A stretch of 8,713 nt of DNA from RGIG1828 sp045592485 (GTDB lineage Bacteria > Bacillota > Clostridia > UMGS1810): contig JAZNUS010000111.1 in the NCBI GenBank assembly GCA_045592485.1, forward strand, positions 1 to 8,713. Direction: 5' to 3'. The position numbers and the translations under genes are program-made. The notes below the pieces were generated by a model that had not been told where the DNA came from, searched no databases, and worked only from the letters and a program-made list of their open reading frames with translations. Each line of letters begins with the position of its first letter. Position 1 is the stretch's first letter. This document shows, one piece after another, positions 1 through 6,379 of this stretch.

Positions 1-10
1 GTTACGGTAA

Positions 11-230
11 ATTGGGGTTTAGCGGTGAGTTTGAAATTGGGCTGAAGCGAAAGCCGCCCCTGCCTAAGGGGAGGTGGATTTGCCGTAAGGCAAAGACGGA
101 GGGGTACGAAATGCAGAAATATCAATGCTTTCAGCAATACCCCTCAGTCAGATTCGCTACGCTCACTGCCAGCTCCCCTTAGGCAGGGGAGCCTTTCGCC
201 CTAGTGCTAAACACACCGATAAACCCCAAT
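11..230. repeat. MITE-like long palindromic element
   Basis: The two halves of this stretch are near reverse complements of each other. The outer arms 11-33 and 208-230 match at 20 of 23 positions. The inner arms 48-77 and 169-198 match at 27 of 30 and carry the core GCCTAAGGGGAG / CTCCCCTTAGGC. A third block pairs 99-106 (GAGGGGTA) with 138-145 (TACCCCTC), and 112-119 pairs with 129-136 at 7 of 8 positions, leaving a small apical loop around 120-128. A short nested hairpin, TTTGCC-GTAA-GGCAAA, sits at 79-94. The size, terminal inverted repeats and lack of a coding frame fit a miniature inverted-repeat element or a repeated intergenic palindrome. GGGGAG/CTCCCC palindromes of this kind are, to my knowledge, common between genes in gut Clostridia. 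No target-site duplication was recognised, so the exact ends are uncertain. Confidence 0.8.
79..94. repeat. small hairpin nested in the palindromic element
   Basis: TTTGCC (79-84) and GGCAAA (89-94) form a perfect 6-bp stem around the loop GTAA. It lies just inside the left inner arm of the larger element and has no equally clean counterpart on the right side, where 145-148 and 165-168 give only a 4-bp stem. It breaks the symmetry of the large hairpin and probably belongs to the element's conserved internal part. Confidence 0.6.
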
Positions 231-360
231 CTGACAAGATATTAACTTTCGTTACTGAAAAGAAATTAACCCATAATCTGTACTTGACAGACGGGTATAT
301 AGTCTGCTTTTCGGCGAATTTACATTTTTACATATTTATATATAAAAAGCCTCAGAACTA
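231..360. other. AT-rich intergenic leader without a recognised gene
   Basis: This segment lies between the palindromic element and the operon promoter. It is AT-rich and holds no reading frame with a ribosome binding site and coding character. A perfect TTGACA occurs at 284-289 but no -10 box follows at 16-18 bp. A 5-bp stem (CAGAC 288-292 / GTCTG 302-306) followed by CTTTT is too weak to call a terminator. Confidence 0.6.
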
Positions 361-389
361 TTGCATTTTTCGAAGTTTTGTGGTATATT
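361..389 (+). promoter_or_regulatory. extended -10 sigma-A-type promoter of the operon
   Basis: The -35 box TTGCAT (361-366) is separated by exactly 17 bp from the -10 box TATATT (384-389). A TG-n extension lies directly upstream of the -10 (TGG, 381-383). A start site near 395-397 would give a leader of about 35 nt ahead of the ATG at 429. This placement fits the housekeeping sigma factor and suits a constitutive or vegetative promoter. No operator was recognised around it. Confidence 0.65.
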
Positions 390-413
390 GTAAGATGGTA
401 TAAAAATATACAC

Positions 414-418
414 GGAGG
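414..418 (+). promoter_or_regulatory. ribosome binding site of the acyltransferase gene
   Basis: GGAGG lies 10 nt before the ATG at 429 but only 1 nt before an in-frame ATG at 420. The spacing therefore selects 429 as the start. The further upstream in-frame ATG at 378 overlaps the predicted promoter and can be dismissed. Confidence 0.8.
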
Positions 419-428
419 AATGTTTTTT

Positions 429-971
429 ATGAACAAAACTTTCCGCAAAGATATATACAGATATTACGGTAAAGAAGGTGAAAACATCCTTCACCGTCTT
501 ATGCGTCCCCCGGAAATTAAATATATTTCTCTTTTCAGAAAAGCCAATGGTTGCACCTTTAAACCGCTAAAGCTTTTCTATACATGGCGTTTAAAGCTTA
601 TGTCCTATAAAACAGGAATACAGATTCCTGCAAGAACCTCAATCGGCGAAGGCTTCTACATCGGCCATCACGGCAGAGTCATAATTCATCCTGATGCAAA
701 GCTTGGGAAAAATATGAACATTGCAACAGGTGTGACAATAGGCAGAGAAAACCGCGGAAACCGAATTGGTGTTCCAACCTTTGAAGGCAACTGCTGGATA
801 GGCACCAATGCGGTTGTTGTGGGTAATGTGACAATAGGAGAGGATGTTTTAATTGCCCCCTTGGCATATGTGAATTTTGATGTTCCGTCTCATTCGGTTG
901 TTGTGGGTAATCCGGGAAGAATTATACCAAAAGAAAATGCCACGAAGGATTATATTTGTAATCAGGTCTGA
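429..971 (+). CDS. hexapeptide-repeat (serine acetyltransferase-like) acyltransferase
   Basis: This 180-residue protein has the left-handed beta-helix fold of the CysE/LacA/NeuD-type acyltransferases, which use acetyl-CoA or a similar donor. Residues 1-60 form a helical, basic N-terminal region. Hexapeptide turns run from about 63 to 166 (GIQIPA, SIGEGFYIGHHG, KLGKNMNI, GVTIG, WIGTNAVVVGNVTIGEDVLIAP) and end in the typical closing motif VVVGNPGRII. His80 sits where CysE has one catalytic His. The second CysE His (in the RHP motif) has no counterpart, because the equivalent stretch reads GVPTFEG near 114-120. In this position an O- or N-acetyltransferase acting on a sugar or the polysaccharide is more likely than cysteine synthesis. 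It is the first gene of the operon, 20 bp ahead of the flippase gene. Family call is secure; acceptor is unknown. Confidence 0.88.
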   Translation: MNKTFRKDIYRYYGKEGENILHRLMRPPEIKYISLFRKANGCTFKPLKLFYTWRLKLMSYKTGIQIPARTSIGEGFYIGHHGRVIIHPDAKLGKNMNIATGVTIGRENRGNRIGVPTFEGNCWIGTNAVVVGNVTIGEDVLIAPLAYVNFDVPSHSVVVGNPGRIIPKENATKDYICNQV

Positions 972-981
972 CAAAAATTTT

Positions 982-986
982 GGAGG
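982..986 (+). promoter_or_regulatory. ribosome binding site that fixes the flippase start
   Basis: GGAGG ends 5 nt before the ATG at 992. The in-frame TTG at 980 overlaps this site and so cannot use it, which rules out a start four codons earlier. Confidence 0.75.
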
Positions 987-991
987 CAAAA

Positions 992-2500
992 ATGGCTGAA
1001 AAAAAAGATAACAGAATTAAATATAATCTTCTTTCCGGCGTTTTCTATCAGATTGTCCTCATTGCAATGAGCTTTGCACTGCCAAGACTCTATCTCGAAA
1101 GCTTCGGCTCAGAGGTGAACGGTGTGCTGTCCACCATAAAGCAGATTTTCACATATATGTGTCTTCTTGAAGCTGGCGTCGGTCTTGCAACAACCCAGGC
1201 ACTCTATGGTCCTGTTGCCCAAAAAAATCAAACCGGCATTGACTCTGTTCTTTCGGCAACTCATTTGTACTATGTGAAAACAGGAATAATTTATGGACTG
1301 ATTGTTCTTGTGTTTGCCTTTGTCTATGGTTTCCTTGTTCCAACAGGAATGAACGGCTGGGTAGTTTTTACAATTGTAATCTTAAGCGGGATACCATCAC
1401 TTTTCAGCTTTTTTGTTCAGGCAAAATACAGAATCCTCATGGAGGTTGACGGCAGAAAGTACATAATCACAAATTCGGAAACAGTTCTTCAGCTTCTTTC
1501 CAACGCCGGAAAGATTATTGTTCTTGTTTTTACCGACAATCTGATCCTTATGCAGCTTGTGTACTGTTTGCTCTCAGTTGCACAGCTTGCCTGCACCTAT
1601 ATTTACGCAAAACACCGCTACAAATGGCTGAGCTTCAGAGAGAAGCCTGATTTCACCGCCATTTCTCAGCGCAAATCCGTTTTGGTTCATCAGCTTTCGG
1701 CTATGGTTTTCAACAACACCGACATAATTCTGCTTTCGGTTTTAACGGATTTTAAAACTGTCAGCATCTACACTATATATAACATATTCTTTTCGCAGGT
1801 TCAGTCCTTCATAACGAGCATAACATCGGGCTTCAGTTTTGCTCTGGGGCAGATGTTCCACACAGACCGGAAAAAATTTATAGATGTCTACAGAATATAC
1901 GAAACGCTGTATATAATGGCAACATTTGTGATATACACCCTTATGGCTGTTTTTCTTCTGCCCCTCATACAGATTTATACCGGAGGAATAAACGACGCCG
2001 ATTATACAAACCCGTTGTTGCTTTTCCTCTTTGCAATTATGAATCTTTTGTCCAACGGAAAGCTTCCGTCTAACCATGTTGTGGAGTTTTCGGGACAGTT
2101 TGACAAAACTCGTTCTCATGCAATTGTTGAAATGACTGTTAACATTGTCATTTCTGTGTTTGCAATTTTAAAATGGGGAATATGCGGTGCTATCGTTGGA
2201 ACAATTGCAGCACTCATTTGCCGTTCAATTCTTATGATAGATTTTGCAAACAGAAAGGTGCTCCTTAGAAAAGCCTTCGAAACCTATCGTTTGTGGATTA
2301 TAAACGGTGCAGTTTTTGCACTTGTTATGATATTGCTCTATGTTGATGCCTTCGGCGGAGTGTCACCGGGAAAGCTTGTTATAAGCGGAGTAGTACATTC
2401 TGCGTGGATTGTAACACTGTATATCTGTGTTAATGCTCTCATGTCACCGAGCTGCTTCAAAAGCCTCATAGCTTTGATCAGGGAGAGAAGAAAAAGATGA
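992..2500 (+). CDS. wzx: Wzx-type polysaccharide flippase
   Basis: This 502-residue, strongly hydrophobic protein is a member of the polysaccharide transport (PST) branch of the MOP flippase superfamily. It would move undecaprenyl-diphosphate-linked repeat units from the inner to the outer face of the membrane. The sequence shows roughly 12-14 hydrophobic segments spread over the whole length. The first begins near residue 13, after a short basic head (NRIKYNLLSGVFYQ), and is followed by a loop of the family's usual kind (LPRLYLESFGSEVNGVLS) at about 30-47. A conserved-looking block near residue 250 (NNTDIILLS) matches the second-half repeat of MATE/Wzx proteins. The tail is short and basic (RERRKR). 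Length is normal for Wzx. Its end overlaps the next start by ATGA, indicating translational coupling to the GT32-like gene. Substrate cannot be read from the sequence. Confidence 0.92.
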   Translation: MAEKKDNRIKYNLLSGVFYQIVLIAMSFALPRLYLESFGSEVNGVLSTIKQIFTYMCLLEAGVGLATTQALYGPVAQKNQTGIDSVLSATHLYYVKTGIIYGLIVLVFAFVYGFLVPTGMNGWVVFTIVILSGIPSLFSFFVQAKYRILMEVDGRKYIITNSETVLQLLSNAGKIIVLVFTDNLILMQLVYCLLSVAQLACTYIYAKHRYKWLSFREKPDFTAISQRKSVLVHQLSAMVFNNTDIILLSVLTDFKTVSIYTIYNIFFSQVQSFITSITSGFSFALGQMFHTDRKKFIDVYRIYETLYIMATFVIYTLMAVFLLPLIQIYTGGINDADYTNPLLLFLFAIMNLLSNGKLPSNHVVEFSGQFDKTRSHAIVEMTVNIVISVFAILKWGICGAIVGTIAALICRSILMIDFANRKVLLRKAFETYRLWIINGAVFALVMILLYVDAFGGVSPGKLVISGVVHSAWIVTLYICVNALMSPSCFKSLIALIRERRKR

Positions 2501-3231
2501 ACATTCCAAAAAAAATTCACTATTGCTGGTTTGGAAAGGGCGAAATGCCGCCCCTTGCAAAAAAATGTCTTAAAAGCTGGAAAAAGTATTGTCCCGATTA
2601 CGAAATAATCCGTTGGGACGAATCCAATTGCGACCTTGTCTCCAACAGATATGTTAAAGAGGCATTCGAAGCCGGGAAATGGGCATTTGTAAGCGATTAT
2701 ATCCGTCTCAAGGTCATCTTTGACCATGGCGGCATCTATCTCGATACCGATGTTGAGCTTGTCCGCTCCCTTAATTCTTTGGTGAGTGGCGGACCATATA
2801 TGGGTTTTGACGAAAAAGGCATTGTTGCAACAGGTCTTGGATTTGCCGCACAACCCGGCAACAAAATAATTGCAGAGTTTTTGAAGGACTATGACAGCAT
2901 AGGCTTTGTTTTGCCGGATGGCTCCTTCGACCTCACTCCCTGTCCTGACCGCAACACCGAAGCACTCAGGCGTCTTGGAATGGATGTGTCAAAGGTGGGT
3001 CAGACCTTTATGGGAGTAAGGTTTCTTCCCGAGGACTATCTTTGTCCCATGGATTATTACACAGGCAAAAAGAAAATCACATCAAACACACATTCAATAC
3101 ATCACTACTGTGCTTCCTGGACATCACCTGTAACCAAACGCACTACAAGGATTAAAAGGATAATCGGAGTTAAGATGTATGACAAATTATACGGAAAGTT
3201 TTTACACAAATTTAAATGGCTGGAGTGGTAA
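2497..3231 (+). CDS. GT32-like glycosyltransferase (DxD, Gly_transf_sug family)
   Basis: This 244-residue cytosolic enzyme would transfer a sugar from a nucleotide-sugar donor to the growing lipid-linked oligosaccharide. It opens with the family hallmark IPKKIHYCWFG (3-13). The acceptor/donor-site block WAFVSDYIRL follows at 62-71, and then GGIYLDTDVE, in which D83-T84-D85 is the metal-binding DxD. Near the C-terminus HHYCASW (202-208) matches the IHH..SW motif typical of capsular GT32 enzymes related to Och1-type mannosyltransferases. Length is as expected and no key residue is missing. The start overlaps the wzx stop by 4 bp, with GGGAGAG at 2481-2487 as a ribosome binding site. Donor and linkage are unknown; galactose, mannose or an N-acetylhexosamine are all possible. 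Confidence 0.92.
   Translation: MNIPKKIHYCWFGKGEMPPLAKKCLKSWKKYCPDYEIIRWDESNCDLVSNRYVKEAFEAGKWAFVSDYIRLKVIFDHGGIYLDTDVELVRSLNSLVSGGPYMGFDEKGIVATGLGFAAQPGNKIIAEFLKDYDSIGFVLPDGSFDLTPCPDRNTEALRRLGMDVSKVGQTFMGVRFLPEDYLCPMDYYTGKKKITSNTHSIHHYCASWTSPVTKRTTRIKRIIGVKMYDKLYGKFLHKFKWLEW
3222..3225 (+). promoter_or_regulatory. ribosome binding site that selects the GtrII-like start
   Basis: GGAG ends 8 nt before the ATG at 3234. An in-frame ATG at 3216, inside the preceding gene, precedes this site and has no good ribosome binding sequence of its own, so 3234 is preferred. Confidence 0.65.
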
Positions 3232-3233
3232 AT

Positions 3234-4778
3234 ATGCCTGAAGAAGCATTTCGAAAATTAAAAAATTCCGTTCCTGTTCAGTGGAAAGTGTGTCTCTTCA
3301 CTGCTGTTGTTATGGGACTTATCGCTCATCTTTACAAAATTACCAACTGGCTCCCTAACTGGGATTCACTGGTTTTCAGGGTTGACCCTCAGAATATGAC
3401 CGGTCTTGGCAGATGGTTCTTGTCGGCGACCTGTGCTCTCAGTTCCTTTTATGATCTGCCTTTTTTGAACGGTATTCTGGCAATAGCCTTTCACGGACTT
3501 GGAGCAGTTTGCATATGCAAGATTTTTGATGTGAAGAAAAGCATCACCGCAGGTCTTATTGGTGCACTTACAGTAAGTTTCCCCGTTGTTACCTCAGTTA
3601 TGATGTATAACTATGTTTCCGACGGCTATGCAATAGGATTTTTTATGGCTTGCCTTGCAGCAGTCTTTATCACCGCCGAAAAACCCCGGTACATTTTGGG
3701 TGTGCTTCTGATAACCCTTTCTGTGGCAACCTATCAGAGCTACATATCAGTTACAGCTATGCTTCTTTTGTTTTCACTCATAAAGGAGCTTGCATTTAAA
3801 AAAGAAAGCCTTTCAAAAACAGTTAAAAAATCTTTGTCATACAGCCTTTGCGGAATCGCAGGACTTCTTGCATATTACGGAATTCTGATGCTTATTGTTA
3901 GCATTTCCGGTGAAGCTCTTTCCGACTATCAGGGAGTGAAATCAACGACAGATTGGTCAAACATTGATTTTTATATGTCTGTTATATCAATGGCAGTAAA
4001 TTTTGTGACATTCTTTTTTGATTTTTCAAAGGGTCTTAGTATATTTACTGTACTGAACATTCTGATGTTTTTCTCCTTTGCGGCTTTTGGCATTGCGTTA
4101 ATAATAAAAAAGAAAAGCTATAAAAACGCGGGAAGATTGTTCTTTACGCTCCTTTGCGTTGCACTTCTTCCCTTTGGTGCAAGTCTTCTCATATTTATGA
4201 ATCCGAATCTTGAGTTTCACAATCTGATGAAAATGAGCTATTGTGTATTTTTCGTTTTTTTCATTGTTTTGTATGAATTGAAGATTTTCAAGTCAAACAA
4301 AAACGAAAAAATGAAATGTTGGTTTGTTTTTGTCGTTGCTTGCCTGATGATATTTACAAACATCGTGATTTCAAATGTAAGCTATCACAAGGCACAGCTT
4401 GCCTGGGAAAGGTCTTTTGCAGAGCTTGTTAAAATATCTGACAGAATAGACTGTCTTGACGGAAGTGCAGATTGCGAAAAGCTTCTTGTGTCCGGTGCAA
4501 TTCGGGGAAGTGAAGCCTACAGCGTTAATCTTCCTCCCGACATGACCGGTATTACTGATAATTACATACTCAGAAAAGATGATGAATCCGTTGGGCAGAG
4601 TGTTGTGTGCAGTGCAATCAATGACTATTGCCGAAAAAACTACAGGTTTTTGAGCGGTGATGAAAAACAAAACCTCCTTAATAATCCTGAGGTTGTTTCA
4701 ATGCCGCACTGGCCCGATAAAGGCTCTGTAAAAATTGTTGACGGAGTAATCGTTTTAAAACTGGGTCAGGAGGAGTAG
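3234..4778 (+). CDS. GtrII-family membrane glucosyltransferase-like protein
   Basis: This 514-residue multi-spanning protein resembles the GtrII family, known from O-antigen glucosylation in Shigella and its phages, where a lipid-linked glucose is added to the O-unit outside the membrane. Family features visible are LPNWDS (40-45) in the first outside loop, GRWF (59-62), a block around YVSDGYAIGF, and ATYQSYIS (165-172), followed by further hydrophobic segments to about residue 390. The C-terminal 120 residues form a soluble domain containing a cluster like that of other family members, MPHWPDKGSVKIVDGVIVLKL, near the end (shown here in parts: MPHWP, then DGVIVLKL). The gene begins 2 bp after the GT32-like stop. 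GtrA and GtrB, the usual flippase and glucosyl-lipid synthase partners, are absent from the window. A role as polymerase in place of Wzy cannot be excluded. Family call is good, substrate is not known. Confidence 0.82.
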   Translation: MPEEAFRKLKNSVPVQWKVCLFTAVVMGLIAHLYKITNWLPNWDSLVFRVDPQNMTGLGRWFLSATCALSSFYDLPFLNGILAIAFHGLGAVCICKIFDVKKSITAGLIGALTVSFPVVTSVMMYNYVSDGYAIGFFMACLAAVFITAEKPRYILGVLLITLSVATYQSYISVTAMLLLFSLIKELAFKKESLSKTVKKSLSYSLCGIAGLLAYYGILMLIVSISGEALSDYQGVKSTTDWSNIDFYMSVISMAVNFVTFFFDFSKGLSIFTVLNILMFFSFAAFGIALIIKKKSYKNAGRLFFTLLCVALLPFGASLLIFMNPNLEFHNLMKMSYCVFFVFFIVLYELKIFKSNKNEKMKCWFVFVVACLMIFTNIVISNVSYHKAQLAWERSFAELVKISDRIDCLDGSADCEKLLVSGAIRGSEAYSVNLPPDMTGITDNYILRKDDESVGQSVVCSAINDYCRKNYRFLSGDEKQNLLNNPEVVSMPHWPDKGSVKIVDGVIVLKLGQEE

Positions 4779-4785
4779 GGGAGCC

Positions 4786-5646
4786 ATGATATACATTTGT
4801 GCCGATGATTACGGACTTTGCCCGCATTCAGACATTCGCATCAGAGAATGCGAAAACAGAGGCTCGCTCAATAAAATAAGTTTTTTTGTCAACACAGACA
4901 CAAGCCCTGATGCCGGGATTTTTGAAAAAGAAAATGTTTTTGCCTCTCTTCACTTAAATCTGGTTGAGGGAGCGGCAGTTTCAAAGCCTTCGGAAATTCC
5001 CCTTATTGCTGATTCTGACGGAGCTTTCATTCATTCCTTTACGGGACTTTTAAAGCTTCATTTGTCGGGCAAACGCAGGGAGTTTGAAAAACAGCTTTCC
5101 GCCGAAATTGGCTGTCAGATAAAAAAATGGCTTGAGATTCTCCCCGATGGGAAGCCTCTGATGATAGATTCTCATCAGCATGTTCATATGATTCCCTCTG
5201 TTTTTTCAGCTCTTGTGACAGCACTTGATTCTCTGGGCGTCAGAGCAGATTACATAAGGATTCCCACAGAACCTCTGATGCCTTACATCACCACACCGTC
5301 CCTGTATTTTTCATACAGTATGGTAAATCTTTTGAAGCAGTGGCTTTTAAAGCTTTTGTATTTATCAGACAAAAAGTATTTAAATAAAAGCGGAGCAAAA
5401 ACAGCAATTTTTATGGGCATACTTTTTTCGGGGAAAATGGATTTGAAAAGGGTTGAAAAAATTCTTGGAAAATACACCCGAATTGCATCAAAAAAGAATG
5501 CAGACATAGAAATTCTTTTTCATCCGGGCTATACAAATTGTGACGAAACTCTTACGGAGGCTGTGAGAGAAGATTTTAAAGAATTCTATCTTTCTCACGA
5601 CAGAAAGACAGAATACGATTCGGTTATGAACCTTAAAAAATTATAA
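4786..5646 (+). CDS. ChbG/YdjC-family carbohydrate deacetylase
   Basis: This 286-residue protein belongs to the ChbG/YdjC family of metal-dependent deacetylases, which remove the N-acetyl group from GlcNAc-type sugars or oligosaccharides. Motifs in order are ICADDYGL (4-11, metal Asp within ADD), HLNLVEG (56-62, metal His), IDSHQHVHMIP (127-137, metal His and catalytic region) and ILFHPGY (243-249). All expected metal-site residues are present, and length is typical. No signal peptide or membrane helix is evident, so it acts in the cytosol. The likely substrate is a lipid-linked or nucleotide-linked N-acetyl-sugar made by neighbouring enzymes rather than imported chitobiose; that is inference from context. 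The ribosome binding site is AGGAGGAG at 4768-4775, inside the end of the preceding gene; the closer GGGGAG at 4778-4783 is too near the ATG. Confidence 0.9.
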   Translation: MIYICADDYGLCPHSDIRIRECENRGSLNKISFFVNTDTSPDAGIFEKENVFASLHLNLVEGAAVSKPSEIPLIADSDGAFIHSFTGLLKLHLSGKRREFEKQLSAEIGCQIKKWLEILPDGKPLMIDSHQHVHMIPSVFSALVTALDSLGVRADYIRIPTEPLMPYITTPSLYFSYSMVNLLKQWLLKLLYLSDKKYLNKSGAKTAIFMGILFSGKMDLKRVEKILGKYTRIASKKNADIEILFHPGYTNCDETLTEAVREDFKEFYLSHDRKTEYDSVMNLKKL

Positions 5647-5677
5647 ATATAAAAATAACAGAAAAGAAGTGTAGAAG

Positions 5678-6358
5678 ATGGCTTATATTGAACAGGACAA
5701 GGTAGACGAAAAAACCAGGGAGCGTCTTGAGGCTTTGCTGGAAAAATCATATGCTTCATATTGGAAGAAAAAAAGACTTTTTGACATTTTTTTTGCAACG
5801 CTCATACTTTTATTCTTTCTTCCCCTTATGTGCGTAATTGCAGTGATAATCTACATAGATGACCCAAGTGCGGGTCCATTTTACAAGCAAATCAGAGTAG
5901 GACGACACGGCAGGGAGTTCTATATGTATAAATTCCGCACAATGAAGGCAGGCTCCGACAAAATCATAGATACTCTTGCAGAGAGCAACGAAATGGACGG
6001 CCCGGTTTTCAAAATGAAGGACGATCCCCGTATAACAAGAGTCGGAAAATATCTCAGAAAGCTTTCTCTCGACGAGCTTATGCAGTTTTTCAATGTGTTT
6101 AAAGGCGATATGACTCTCGTTGGTCCAAGACCTCCTCTGCCCAGAGAGGTTCAGTACTACACAGACTATCAGAAGCTCCGTCTCATTGTTACCCCGGGCA
6201 TCACCTGCACTTGGCAGATTCACGAAAATCGAAATGATGTTCCTTTTGAACAGTGGGTTGAGATGGATCTTGATTACATACAGAACAGAACTTTTGTCAA
6301 TGACTTGAAAATTATGCTGAAAACTCCAATAGTTATGCTTTCGGCAACAGGAAGATAA
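5678..6358 (+). CDS. priming phosphoglycosyl transferase (bacterial sugar transferase family)
   Basis: This 226-residue protein is a monotopic phosphoglycosyl transferase of the WcaJ/EpsL/PglC type. It would move a sugar-1-phosphate from a UDP-sugar to undecaprenyl phosphate, the first membrane step of polysaccharide synthesis. A charged N-terminal helix (1-30) is followed by KKKRLFD and one hydrophobic re-entrant helix at about 37-58. Next come MYKFRTM (83-89), DDPRITRVGKYLRK (115-128), the catalytic Asp-Glu pair in LSLDELMQ (D132-E133), KGDMTLVGPRP (142-152) and TPGITCTWQI (172-181). It is the short form, without the extra four-helix N-terminal part of full WbaP/WcaJ. The gap of 31 bp before it is the widest in the operon, and its ribosome binding site (GAAG-like, 5670-5677) is weak. 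The first sugar is probably hexose or N-acetylhexosamine; identity cannot be read. Confidence 0.94.
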   Translation: MAYIEQDKVDEKTRERLEALLEKSYASYWKKKRLFDIFFATLILLFFLPLMCVIAVIIYIDDPSAGPFYKQIRVGRHGREFYMYKFRTMKAGSDKIIDTLAESNEMDGPVFKMKDDPRITRVGKYLRKLSLDELMQFFNVFKGDMTLVGPRPPLPREVQYYTDYQKLRLIVTPGITCTWQIHENRNDVPFEQWVEMDLDYIQNRTFVNDLKIMLKTPIVMLSATGR

Positions 6359-6368
6359 AAAAACGGAC

Positions 6369-6374
6369 AGGTGA
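6369..6374 (+). promoter_or_regulatory. ribosome binding site that fixes the GT4 start
   Basis: AGGTGA ends 5 nt before the ATG at 6380. The GTG at 6371, three codons earlier in the same frame, lies inside this site, so the ATG is the likely start. Confidence 0.65.
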
Positions 6375-6379
6375 AAATA

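Noticed and set aside
284..310. Perfect TTGACA at 284-289 as a second promoter
   Set aside because: No -10-like hexamer lies 16-18 bp downstream; the TATATA at 296-301 is far too close.
288..311. Possible terminator hairpin (CAGAC / GTCTG) followed by CTTTT
   Set aside because: The stem is only 5 bp with a 9-nt loop, and the T-run is four bases and interrupted, too weak to call.
125..403. Open frame of 92 codons on the + strand
   Set aside because: It starts inside the palindromic element, runs through the AT-rich leader and promoter, has no ribosome binding site and shows no recognisable protein pattern.
2338..2853. 171-codon open frame on the - strand
   Set aside because: It lies antisense across the wzx/GT32-like junction; both sense genes have clear family motifs, and this frame has none.
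5647..5677. Internal promoter in the widest intergenic gap
   Set aside because: The gap is only 31 bp and A-rich; TATAAA-like bases occur by composition and no paired -35 box was found.
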